Positions 1 through 5,372 of a stretch of DNA of 5,599 nt are shown piece after piece. The DNA is taken from assembly GCA_946479995.1 (NCBI GenBank), contig CAMLIU010000128.1:1-5599 (forward strand), given 5' to 3'. The first letter of the stretch is position 1. Every line of letters begins with the position of its first letter. Origin of the DNA: an uncultured Gemmatimonadota bacterium. GTDB lineage: Bacteria > Gemmatimonadota > Gemmatimonadetes > Gemmatimonadales > Gemmatimonadaceae. Position numbers and translations under genes: made by a program. The notes beneath the pieces are model-generated. The model saw nothing but the letters and a program-made list of their open reading frames with translations, did not search any database and was not told where the DNA came from.

Positions 1-131
1 CCGAGCTGCGGGAGTTCGACAACCGCGTGCGTGCCGTGACGGCGGAGGAGATGCTCCGGGTAGCTCGTGAGTACTTCGACGAGGCTCGGCGGGTGGAGGG
101 AATTGTGCGGGGGACGGGGAAGGCAGTATGA
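1..131 (+). CDS. 3' end of a probable M16-family (insulinase-like) peptidase, partial
   Basis: The frame beginning at base 3 is open from the window edge to a TGA at 129-131 and encodes the last 42 residues of a protein that starts upstream. The tail contains RVRAVTAEEMLRVAREYFD followed by a short strand-like segment VEGIVRG. This is the pattern that ends the C-terminal domain of many M16 zinc peptidases and their inactive partners: 'v-t-a-e-d-v-x-r-v-A-r-x-y', then a final beta strand. The catalytic HxxEH motif would lie far upstream and cannot be seen, so it is unknown whether this is an active subunit. The gene ends one base before the stop of the convergent glycosyltransferase gene, so any terminator must lie inside that gene. 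The family call rests on a short C-terminal pattern only. Confidence 0.55.
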   Translation, partial: ELREFDNRVRAVTAEEMLRVAREYFDEARRVEGIVRGTGKAV

Positions 132-132
132 C

Positions 133-2187
133 CTACTTCGGCACCGGCTCGAGCATCGCCTTGCCGGCAACGAAGCCGCCGGGTGCATAGCGGTACCAGG
201 CCCGATTGCCGAACTCCTTCTTCAGCAGCGAATCGCGCGCCCCGAAATCGCGTGCAAACACGATTGGCCCATCAAGGTGGCCGGCCCCGTCGACGCGCTG
301 CTCGAGCAGGAAGATGGCGTACGGCATTCTCGCCCCGGTGAGGTCTCCTGCCGCCGCGGCCTGACATTGCGGTGGGTTGGGGCCATCTGGCGCGCGAGCG
401 ATTCGTGTCTCCGCCAGCCGATCGGGCATCGGAACCGTGGGACCGGCAGCAGCGGCCCGGTCGAGAATACGTGTGCGCAACGCGGCGGTGTCGACAGTGA
501 CCTCGGCGTCGGCGGAATCGAGCTCCAGCTGGAGCACGCAGCCATCCAGCGTGTTCACGAGGCGCTCGGCATCGAAGAAGGGCACGCCCAATGCGACGAG
601 GCGCGCCGCCAGGCGCTCATGCCAGGACTCCTGGATGAAGACCACGGCGTTGTCTATTCCCATCCGCCGAAGCTCTGCACCAACATCCACCTTGTACTGG
701 CTGCGCAGGTCGTGGAACATCTCCACGCGGCCGGGCACGCTGCTGAATCGTAGCGGGATGAGCCAGGCGCAGAGCACACATGCCGGGACGATTGCCTGAA
801 GGGTGCGCCGCCGCGTGCCGGAGTATCGCGCCGCGGCCTCGGGCAGTCGTGCGGCAGCGAGAATGAAGACCGGTGCCACGGGAAACAGAAAGCGCGGTCC
901 ATCGAAGAAGCCGGGATACCAGTAGGCCCAGTATCCGAGAAGGAAGGAGCCGGCAAGCGCGAGCAGCAGCGTATCCCAGCGCGTAGCGCGCCGCAGCGTG
1001 GCCAGCGAGAGCACGACAACGGCCATGCCAGGCACCGGCCACTCGAAAAGGAAGCGGTCAAAGCGAAGCAGATAGCCGGACGTGAAGACCAGACCACGTC
1101 GCGGTGTATGCAGCTTTCCCATCGGGTCGACGTGGAAACCAATGCCGTGGGCGGCTCCGTGGGCTGCCTCGTACGCGAACAGCAGTGGGTGTCCGGTGGT
1201 GCGCGCATTCGCCCAGAGCAGGATGGCGATCGGGACTGCACCGCTCACGCACTGGACCGCCAGGGATCGCAGCCGCTCGGGGGAGCGGTACGACCGCGCG
1301 AGCTGGAAGACGGCGATCGGCGCCGCCACCAGCACGGCGTCGTAGGGCCGGACCAGCGCAACTGCTCCCACCGCCAGGCCGAGCAGTGCAGCGTGCATCA
1401 TTCGCTCCCGTCCGGAAGCGAGGTCCCAAGCTGCGAGCTCGGCCAACGCGGTGAGCGTCAGCAGCAGCGTTGGCGTGTGGCTCAGCTGCGTTGCGCCGAG
1501 CAGCAGCACGAATGGTGACAGTGCGAAGAGCAGCGTTGCCGCACGCGCGGTGGCATCGCCGAATGCCATTCGCACGAATCGATAGAGTTGCCAAGTGGCG
1601 AGTCCCAGCAGGACCGGATTGACGAGCCACGCCGCGTTGATCGCAAGTCCGATGGCGTGGAGTGCCGGGCCGCCGATAGGGAACTGCGAGAACCAGCGTG
1701 GCCCGCTGTCCATCACGCCGAACACGTTGAAGAACTCGGAGTGCTCCGGGCGAGGGATGGACAGCCGGCCTGCGAGCAGCATGCGAGCGTGCCAAGTCAT
1801 CGCCATCTCGTCGCCGGTAAACGCCTGGCCGGCGTAGCAGTACAGGGCAACGAATATTCCCGCCGCGCACGTGAACAGGCTCGTCGCGAGCACGAACCAG
1901 AAACGCGGCACGCGGCAGACGGCCGCGGCGGCCCCCGTCAGAAGGCGATCAACTGCGGCACCCCACCGATCCGAGATCGCCCAGAGCAGCGCCACCAGGA
2001 GGCCGCCGTACGCGATCCAGATGAGGACGGCGCCGCGCCACCAGACAATCTCGTGGCCTCCCGTGAGCAGGTTGGCGAGTGGCACAATCCCGAGCAACGC
2101 GAATACCACCGCGGCCACGCGCTGGGCCAGCAAGTGCCACTTCCGTGACGCATCTTCACCGGAAGACTCGCCCAGAGACGTCGTCAT
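133..2187 (-). CDS. Multi-spanning membrane glycosyltransferase, GT-C fold (GT39/ArnT-like), 684 aa
   Basis: This is probably an integral-membrane glycosyltransferase that uses a lipid-phosphate-linked sugar as donor and acts on the periplasmic side; donor and acceptor cannot be read from the sequence. Roughly a dozen hydrophobic segments occupy residues 23-480. GT-C-like features are an acidic pair (D126-E127) in the first large loop after a membrane helix, a FSQFPIGGP segment (166-174) where the family has a Pro/Gly-rich helix start, VRPYDAV (279-285), and GPRFLFPVAPV (430-440) before a late helix. Residues about 485-684 form a soluble C-terminal domain I do not recognise. The ATG at 2187 is chosen because it overlaps the previous stop as ATGA and begins just before the first hydrophobic segment. 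The frame stays open another 1.7 kb upstream, but that part is an Arg/Pro/Ala-rich shadow of the neighbouring gene. It is the last gene of the leftward operon. Its base composition is visibly less GC-rich than the next gene's. Confidence 0.82.
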   Translation of the reverse strand: MTTSLGESSGEDASRKWHLLAQRVAAVVFALLGIVPLANLLTGGHEIVWWRGAVLIWIAYGGLLVALLWAISDRWGAAVDRLLTGAAAAVCRVPRFWFVLATSLFTCAAGIFVALYCYAGQAFTGDEMAMTWHARMLLAGRLSIPRPEHSEFFNVFGVMDSGPRWFSQFPIGGPALHAIGLAINAAWLVNPVLLGLATWQLYRFVRMAFGDATARAATLLFALSPFVLLLGATQLSHTPTLLLTLTALAELAAWDLASGRERMMHAALLGLAVGAVALVRPYDAVLVAAPIAVFQLARSYRSPERLRSLAVQCVSGAVPIAILLWANARTTGHPLLFAYEAAHGAAHGIGFHVDPMGKLHTPRRGLVFTSGYLLRFDRFLFEWPVPGMAVVVLSLATLRRATRWDTLLLALAGSFLLGYWAYWYPGFFDGPRFLFPVAPVFILAAARLPEAAARYSGTRRRTLQAIVPACVLCAWLIPLRFSSVPGRVEMFHDLRSQYKVDVGAELRRMGIDNAVVFIQESWHERLAARLVALGVPFFDAERLVNTLDGCVLQLELDSADAEVTVDTAALRTRILDRAAAAGPTVPMPDRLAETRIARAPDGPNPPQCQAAAAGDLTGARMPYAIFLLEQRVDGAGHLDGPIVFARDFGARDSLLKKEFGNRAWYRYAPGGFVAGKAMLEPVPK

Positions 2188-3815
2188 CGATTGCCCGTTC
2201 TTCGGCGACTCACGGGTGATGCTGCCTTGCGGGGCGTGGTGGAATCCTGTTTCGACGTCGTGTCGATCTGCACTCCTGGTGCCCCCACGGGCGCAGCCGA
2301 CTCGCGCAGGCCCTTCATGGCGCGCATGATGGCGAATGTCGCGCGGCGGAGGTGGCCGTCGGCGGCGCGGAGGCCGCGGATCACGCCGTAGTCGCCAGCG
2401 TCCCACACGATGAGCCCCTTGATGTTCGGCCGGCTCGTGCCCCATGCGATGGCCGCCCAGATCGCGCGCTCCTGGCTCTGCTCCCCGTGCGCCTCCGGAT
2501 ATCCGCCGGCGGCGAAGATCCAGTGGTCCTTCGACGAGTTGGACACGCGCATCCAGCGGTCGGCGGCGCCGCGCTCGGCGTCGAGCGCGCGCACTCCGCT
2601 CGGTGACGGGAACAGCGTGAAACCCACGAGGTCGATCGGCGAGCCCTTTGCGGCGGCCCACGCGTACAGCGTGCTGTCGCGGCTGTCGTAGGCCGACGCC
2701 GACACGCCGATCCGGGTGCGCGGACGGATGCGCTTGATGATCGCGGCGGCGCGGGTGAGGTAGCTCTCCCAGTACTCGGGTGCGTGCTGCCCCGCGGCGC
2801 GCGTGCCCGCGGTGTACGGGTCCTGTGCCGGCAGGATGACGTCGGGGCGGAGGCGCCGCACCACCTGGTCGAGGGTGCGGAGGCGCCTCACGTCGTTGAA
2901 GGTGCGCCCCGGGAGGGGGATCAGCGGCTTCGCATAGCCCAGGGTGAGCATGATGCGCGTGCTGTCGTTGCGCATGAGCTCCAGCACGCGGGCCAGGGAA
3001 TCGAGCGCGGAGTTGCTCATCGCCTCCGGCACGATGACGACGTTCACCGTGCTCACGCCGAGCGAGTCGGCGAGCGCGAGGTCCTGCTTCACCGCGAGCT
3101 GCGCCGGCGGGCCGGTGAGGTCCTCGAAGATCCGGAGGCCGATCTCGAAGTCGCCGGCCGGCCGCTCCTGCAGCCGCTCGGTGGCGGGATCGTGCGTGCG
3201 ATAGGAGTTCACCGCCTGGTCGGCCGGGTTCAGGCTCGTGATGAAGATGATGATCCACCCGCCGGCGATGAGCGCCATGACGAAGCGGAAGGTGGCCGCC
3301 GAGCGACGCAGGGCCGGAAACGCCGGCGCGATCATCGGTGTGAAGAAGAAGAACGGCGAGCCGAGGATGAGGGGCGACTGGGTGACGAAGGTGAACGTCG
3401 CGGTGGTGGCGGCGAGGAAGATGAGGGCGGCGTGCGGGAGCGGCGCGCCGCGCGCGCTGACGAAGCGGAGCACGGCGTCCACCGCGATCATCACGTCGTA
3501 TGCGGCGATGAAGAAGCCGAGGAAGGGGTTCACGAGCCGGCGCGCCGCGGCGTAGAGCGCCTGGAGCGCAAACAGCACCACCGTGACCGGCCAGATGAAG
3601 TCCACCTGGATGATCGCGCGCCCCGTGATGCTGCTCGTGGCAGCGAGGTGGATGATGAGGGCGGGCAGGATGAGGAATCCGGCGAGCGCCGACAGCATGG
3701 CGAAGCCGCGCGGCAGCGCCTTCACGTGCGCGATGCGGGCGGCGAGGACCACGTCCCACGTGAGGACGACGAAGACGAGCAGGACCTGGACGAGCGGCAG
3801 GAAGGAGCGGAGCAT
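2184..3815 (-). CDS. Polytopic membrane protein with C-terminal glycoside-hydrolase-like (TIM-barrel) domain, 543 aa
   Basis: Function unknown. Residues about 4-194 contain roughly seven hydrophobic helices; residues about 222-503 form a soluble domain whose strand/helix rhythm resembles a (beta/alpha)8 glycosidase barrel. Matching segments are DVILPAQDP (325-333) where clan-A enzymes have the strand-4 Asn-Glu-Pro acid/base motif, IDLVGFTLFPS (394-404), WIFAAGGYPEAHGE (432-445) where they have the strand-7 nucleophile Glu before Gly-Tyr-Pro, and NIKGLIVWDAGDYGV (464-478) like the final strand-8 Trp region. By this alignment both catalytic glutamates are replaced (D332 and A436). The tail after about 505 is Ser/Thr/Arg-rich and probably disordered. 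Positive charges lie in several loops on conflicting sides, so I cannot decide whether the barrel is periplasmic. The ATG at 3815 shares its A with the preceding TGA and has GAGGG 10 nt upstream. The stop overlaps the next start by 4 nt. The barrel assignment is from pattern only and needs a structure prediction. Confidence 0.72.
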   Translation of the reverse strand: MLRSFLPLVQVLLVFVVLTWDVVLAARIAHVKALPRGFAMLSALAGFLILPALIIHLAATSSITGRAIIQVDFIWPVTVVLFALQALYAAARRLVNPFLGFFIAAYDVMIAVDAVLRFVSARGAPLPHAALIFLAATTATFTFVTQSPLILGSPFFFFTPMIAPAFPALRRSAATFRFVMALIAGGWIIIFITSLNPADQAVNSYRTHDPATERLQERPAGDFEIGLRIFEDLTGPPAQLAVKQDLALADSLGVSTVNVVIVPEAMSNSALDSLARVLELMRNDSTRIMLTLGYAKPLIPLPGRTFNDVRRLRTLDQVVRRLRPDVILPAQDPYTAGTRAAGQHAPEYWESYLTRAAAIIKRIRPRTRIGVSASAYDSRDSTLYAWAAAKGSPIDLVGFTLFPSPSGVRALDAERGAADRWMRVSNSSKDHWIFAAGGYPEAHGEQSQERAIWAAIAWGTSRPNIKGLIVWDAGDYGVIRGLRAADGHLRRATFAIMRAMKGLRESAAPVGAPGVQIDTTSKQDSTTPRKAASPVSRRRTGNR

Positions 3816-4177
3816 CAGCCGCGTGCCCTCGCATCGCTGGTGACGGCCGACGGACAGAGGCGGCGCACGAACACGTCGAGCGCCTTGGCGGCGCCGGCGG
3901 CGTCGCGCGTGAGGACGTCCACGAGGGCAAGCCCGCGGTCGGGGAGCGAGTGGATGCTCACGTGACAGGGATCGAGGAAAAGAAGGGCGGACACGGCTCC
4001 CGCGGGCGCGACGCGGATGTGGGGTGCACCCTGCGGGTTGAGGCCCGCCGCGCCCGCGGCGGCGATGAGCAGGCCGCTCAACAGCGCGGCATCGCGCAAC
4101 GGACCGGATCCGATACCGGCCAGGTCGGCGGTGACGTGCGTGAGCGTGTCGGCCTGCGCATGGTCGCTGGAGTTCAC
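3815..4177 (-). CDS. SpeD (S-adenosylmethionine decarboxylase)-like protein with substituted active-site residues, 120 aa
   Basis: Bacterial SpeD is a small pyruvoyl enzyme that decarboxylates S-adenosylmethionine for spermidine synthesis; its serine in the ESH motif self-cleaves to form the pyruvoyl group. This protein has the family length and pattern: an early HVTAD strand (14-18), a mid AGLNPQGAPHIRVAPAGAV-type region, and the signature DPCHVSIHSLPDRGLALVDV (69-88). The active-site histidine (H76) and Pro79 are present. However, the cleavage Ser is Cys71 (codon TGT at 3967-3965), the preceding Glu is Pro70, and the catalytic Cys (the TCG motif) is Arg91. It therefore may process through cysteine, carry out another reaction, or be a non-enzymatic relative. 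The start is GTG at 4177, where family similarity begins; the frame stays open to 4537 but would overrun the divergent gene. No Shine-Dalgarno is obvious, and a promoter-like pair lies immediately upstream. No speE or other polyamine gene is in view. It is the first gene of the leftward operon. Confidence 0.8.
   Translation of the reverse strand: MNSSDHAQADTLTHVTADLAGIGSGPLRDAALLSGLLIAAAGAAGLNPQGAPHIRVAPAGAVSALLFLDPCHVSIHSLPDRGLALVDVLTRDAAGAAKALDVFVRRLCPSAVTSDARARG
3826..3830 (-). promoter_or_regulatory. Ribosome binding site for the membrane/barrel gene
   Basis: GAGGG on the minus strand ends 10 nt before the ATG at 3815. It lies inside the end of the SpeD-like gene and supports this start, working together with the TGATG stop/start overlap. 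Confidence 0.5.
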
Positions 4178-4184
4178 GGGCGCC

Positions 4185-4213
4185 AAGGTAGAGAGTGGTC
4201 GGAACAGGAGCAA
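4185..4213 (-). promoter_or_regulatory. Putative sigma-70-type promoter of the leftward operon
   Basis: Read on the minus strand, TTGCTC (4213-4208) and TACCTT (4190-4185) are separated by exactly 17 bases, close to the -35/-10 consensus. Only seven bases (GGCGCCC) separate the -10 from the GTG start at 4177, so transcription would begin at or next to the start codon, giving a leaderless message. This agrees with the lack of a Shine-Dalgarno there. The assignment is by eye in a GC-rich genome and is tentative. Confidence 0.35.
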
Positions 4214-4254
4214 TGCCGATGCCGCTCCACGGCGCGCGCCCGCTTGGTGGCGGT

Positions 4255-4260
4255 TATCAT
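4255..4260 (+). promoter_or_regulatory. Putative -10 element for the CDP-alcohol phosphatidyltransferase gene
   Basis: TATCAT (4255-4260) is a good -10 hexamer in an otherwise very GC-rich stretch and lies eight bases before the ATG at 4269. No convincing -35 is found at 16-18 bases upstream, where the sequence is GC-only. If used, the transcript would be leaderless or nearly so. It shares the 91-base divergent intergenic region 4178-4268 with the leftward promoter. Confidence 0.33.
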
Positions 4261-4268
4261 TCAGCACG

Positions 4269-4796
4269 ATGACAGCGCGCCGCACCCTGGGGACCATTCC
4301 CAACCTGATCTCCGCTTCCCGCTTCTTCCTCGCCGCCGGCTTCGTGGCCGCCGGTGCGGTGGAGGCGCGCATCGGGCTCATTGGCGCCGCCGCAGTCACC
4401 GACGTGCTCGACGGATGGCTGGCGCGGCGCGTGAAGGCCACCTCGCGCTGGGGGGCGCTGCTCGATCCGATCGCCGACCGCGTGTTCGTGCTCACGGTGG
4501 TGGGCACCTTCCTGTTCACGGGCGCGCTGAGCACCACGGCCTACTTCATCCTCATCTCGCGCGACCTGGCCACCGCTGTGGGATTCCTCGTCGCGAAGAC
4601 CATCGCCTGGCTCAAGCCCGTGCAGTTCAAGGCGCGGCCGATGGGGAAGGTCGTCACCGTGCTGCAGCTCCTCACCCTGCTGGCCGTGCTGGCGTGGCCG
4701 GATGCGGTGACGGTGCTGCTCGCCGCGGTGGCCGTGGCGTCGGTGCTCGCCATCGTGGACTACACCCTCGCGCTCTGGCGCGCGCGCGTCCGGTGA
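4269..4796 (+). CDS. CDP-alcohol phosphatidyltransferase family protein (PgsA/cardiolipin-synthase-like), 175 aa
   Basis: This integral-membrane enzyme transfers a phosphatidyl group from CDP-diacylglycerol to an alcohol, typically glycerol-3-phosphate (PgsA) or a related acceptor, at the inner membrane. The full family signature D-x2-D-G-x2-A-R-x8-G-x3-D-x3-D is present with D45, D48, G49, A52, R53, G62, D66 and D70, so metal and CDP binding should be intact. The N-terminus TIPNLISASR (9-18) and a later block ISRD (96-99) plus GKVVTVLQ (126-133) match the PgsA-type pattern 'IPN-L-T-x-x-R', 'R-E' and 'GKxKTxxQ', though with Asp99 where PgsA usually has Glu. Several hydrophobic helices fill the rest, and the length is slightly short for the family. 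The ATG at 4269 sits right before the conserved N-terminus. The stop overlaps the next gene's GTG by four bases. The acceptor alcohol is not determined; a second pgsA elsewhere would make this a paralogue. Confidence 0.9.
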   Translation: MTARRTLGTIPNLISASRFFLAAGFVAAGAVEARIGLIGAAAVTDVLDGWLARRVKATSRWGALLDPIADRVFVLTVVGTFLFTGALSTTAYFILISRDLATAVGFLVAKTIAWLKPVQFKARPMGKVVTVLQLLTLLAVLAWPDAVTVLLAAVAVASVLAIVDYTLALWRARVR

Positions 4797-5293
4797 GCGG
4801 CGCGCGACGGGTGGTGTGGACGGCGTGCATCCTGCTCGCCGGCGTGGCCACGCGAGCGCAGGCGCAGGTGCCTGCGCCCACCGTGCAGCCCGAGCTCCGG
4901 TTCGACGTGATCGCCGGCCACGCGCCAGCGGTGCAGGCGGGGGCCGGCGTGCAGGTGCCGATGGGCTACTACGTGCGCGTGGGCATCGTCGGCGCGGTGG
5001 GCGTGCCGACCGGTGCCGGCGTCCCCTCGCCGCGCCGTGCCGACGCGCGAGCCGACCTTCTCGTCCGCTTCCTCCTCGATCCCTTTCGCCAGAGTCGCTA
5101 CGGACTCTCCATTGGCGGCGGCTTGAGCGCGCGGGCGGAGCCCGGGGATCGCGTGCGGCCACGCCTGCTGGTGGCGATGGACGTGGAGGGGCGCCGCTCC
5201 TCGCATGGCCTCGTACCGGCACTGCAGGTCGGACTCGGCGGCGGGGTGCGCGTGGGCGTGATCCTGCGCCGCGGCGCGCGCCTGATGCGCTGA
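4793..5293 (+). CDS. Secreted small probable outer-membrane beta-barrel protein, 166 aa
   Basis: I do not recognise the family. Residues 1-24 form a Sec signal peptide: basic Arg5-Arg6, a hydrophobic core WTACILLAGVA, and a cleavage site after AQA at residue 24. The mature part of about 142 residues is Gly-rich with alternating hydrophobic strands, for example LRFDVIAG (35-42), YYVRVGIVGAVGV (59-71), ADLLVRFLLD (87-96), YGLSIGGGLSAR (103-114), RPRLLVAMDVEG (122-133) and VPALQVGLGGGVRVGVIL (141-158). This suggests about eight strands, as in small OmpA/OmpX-type barrels, but the last residue is Arg rather than the usual Phe. The GTG start at 4793 overlaps the preceding stop as GTGA, implying translational coupling with the phosphatidyltransferase gene. 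A strong hairpin follows the stop. The two genes may be linked simply as an operon without shared function. Confidence 0.7.
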   Translation: MSGARRVVWTACILLAGVATRAQAQVPAPTVQPELRFDVIAGHAPAVQAGAGVQVPMGYYVRVGIVGAVGVPTGAGVPSPRRADARADLLVRFLLDPFRQSRYGLSIGGGLSARAEPGDRVRPRLLVAMDVEGRRSSHGLVPALQVGLGGGVRVGVILRRGARLMR

Positions 5294-5310
5294 CACGTCC
5301 TTAAACGCGG

Positions 5311-5335
5311 ACGCCCCCGCGACTTCCGGGGGCGT
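5311..5335. terminator. Intrinsic terminator hairpin, probably bidirectional
   Basis: ACGCCCCCG (5311-5319) pairs perfectly with CGGGGGCGT (5327-5335) around a seven-base loop, CGACTTC. The stem is 9 bp and almost all G/C. The rightward side is followed by GTCGTCTTGCT, a weak T tract; the leftward side reads CCGCGTTTAAGG. It lies between two convergent genes (stops at 5293 on + and 5373 on -) and can serve both. The short T runs make Rho-independent efficiency uncertain. Confidence 0.7.
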
Positions 5336-5372
5336 GTCGTCTTGCTGATCTATTTCCAGACGGGCCCGAAGG

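Noticed and set aside
67..753. Plus-strand open frame over the 3' end of the glycosyltransferase
   Set aside because: No recognisable motifs, and it lies antisense to a gene with a clear membrane-protein pattern.
2188..3930. Upstream extension of the glycosyltransferase frame, which would give a 1265-residue protein
   Set aside because: The extension runs antisense-frame through the barrel gene, is Arg/Pro/His/Ala-rich with no domain pattern, and a well-placed ATG overlapping the previous stop exists at 2187.
2784..3965. Long plus-strand open frame (393 codons) opposite the barrel and SpeD-like genes
   Set aside because: The product is a low-complexity Glu/Arg/Asp/His/Gly string typical of the reverse complement of a high-GC coding gene; the opposite strand has membrane segments and a recognisable family.
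4178..4537. N-terminal extension of the SpeD-like protein to an ATG at 4537
   Set aside because: It would overlap most of the first half of the CDP-alcohol phosphatidyltransferase, whose full signature motif is on the opposite strand, and the extra residues have no SpeD similarity.
3950..4792. Upstream extension of the secreted barrel protein frame
   Set aside because: It runs out of frame through the phosphatidyltransferase, while the GTG at 4793 immediately precedes a textbook signal peptide.
4257..5222. Minus-strand open frame (321 codons) over the phosphatidyltransferase and barrel genes
   Set aside because: Arg/Pro/Ala/His-rich shadow sequence; the plus strand carries the real genes.
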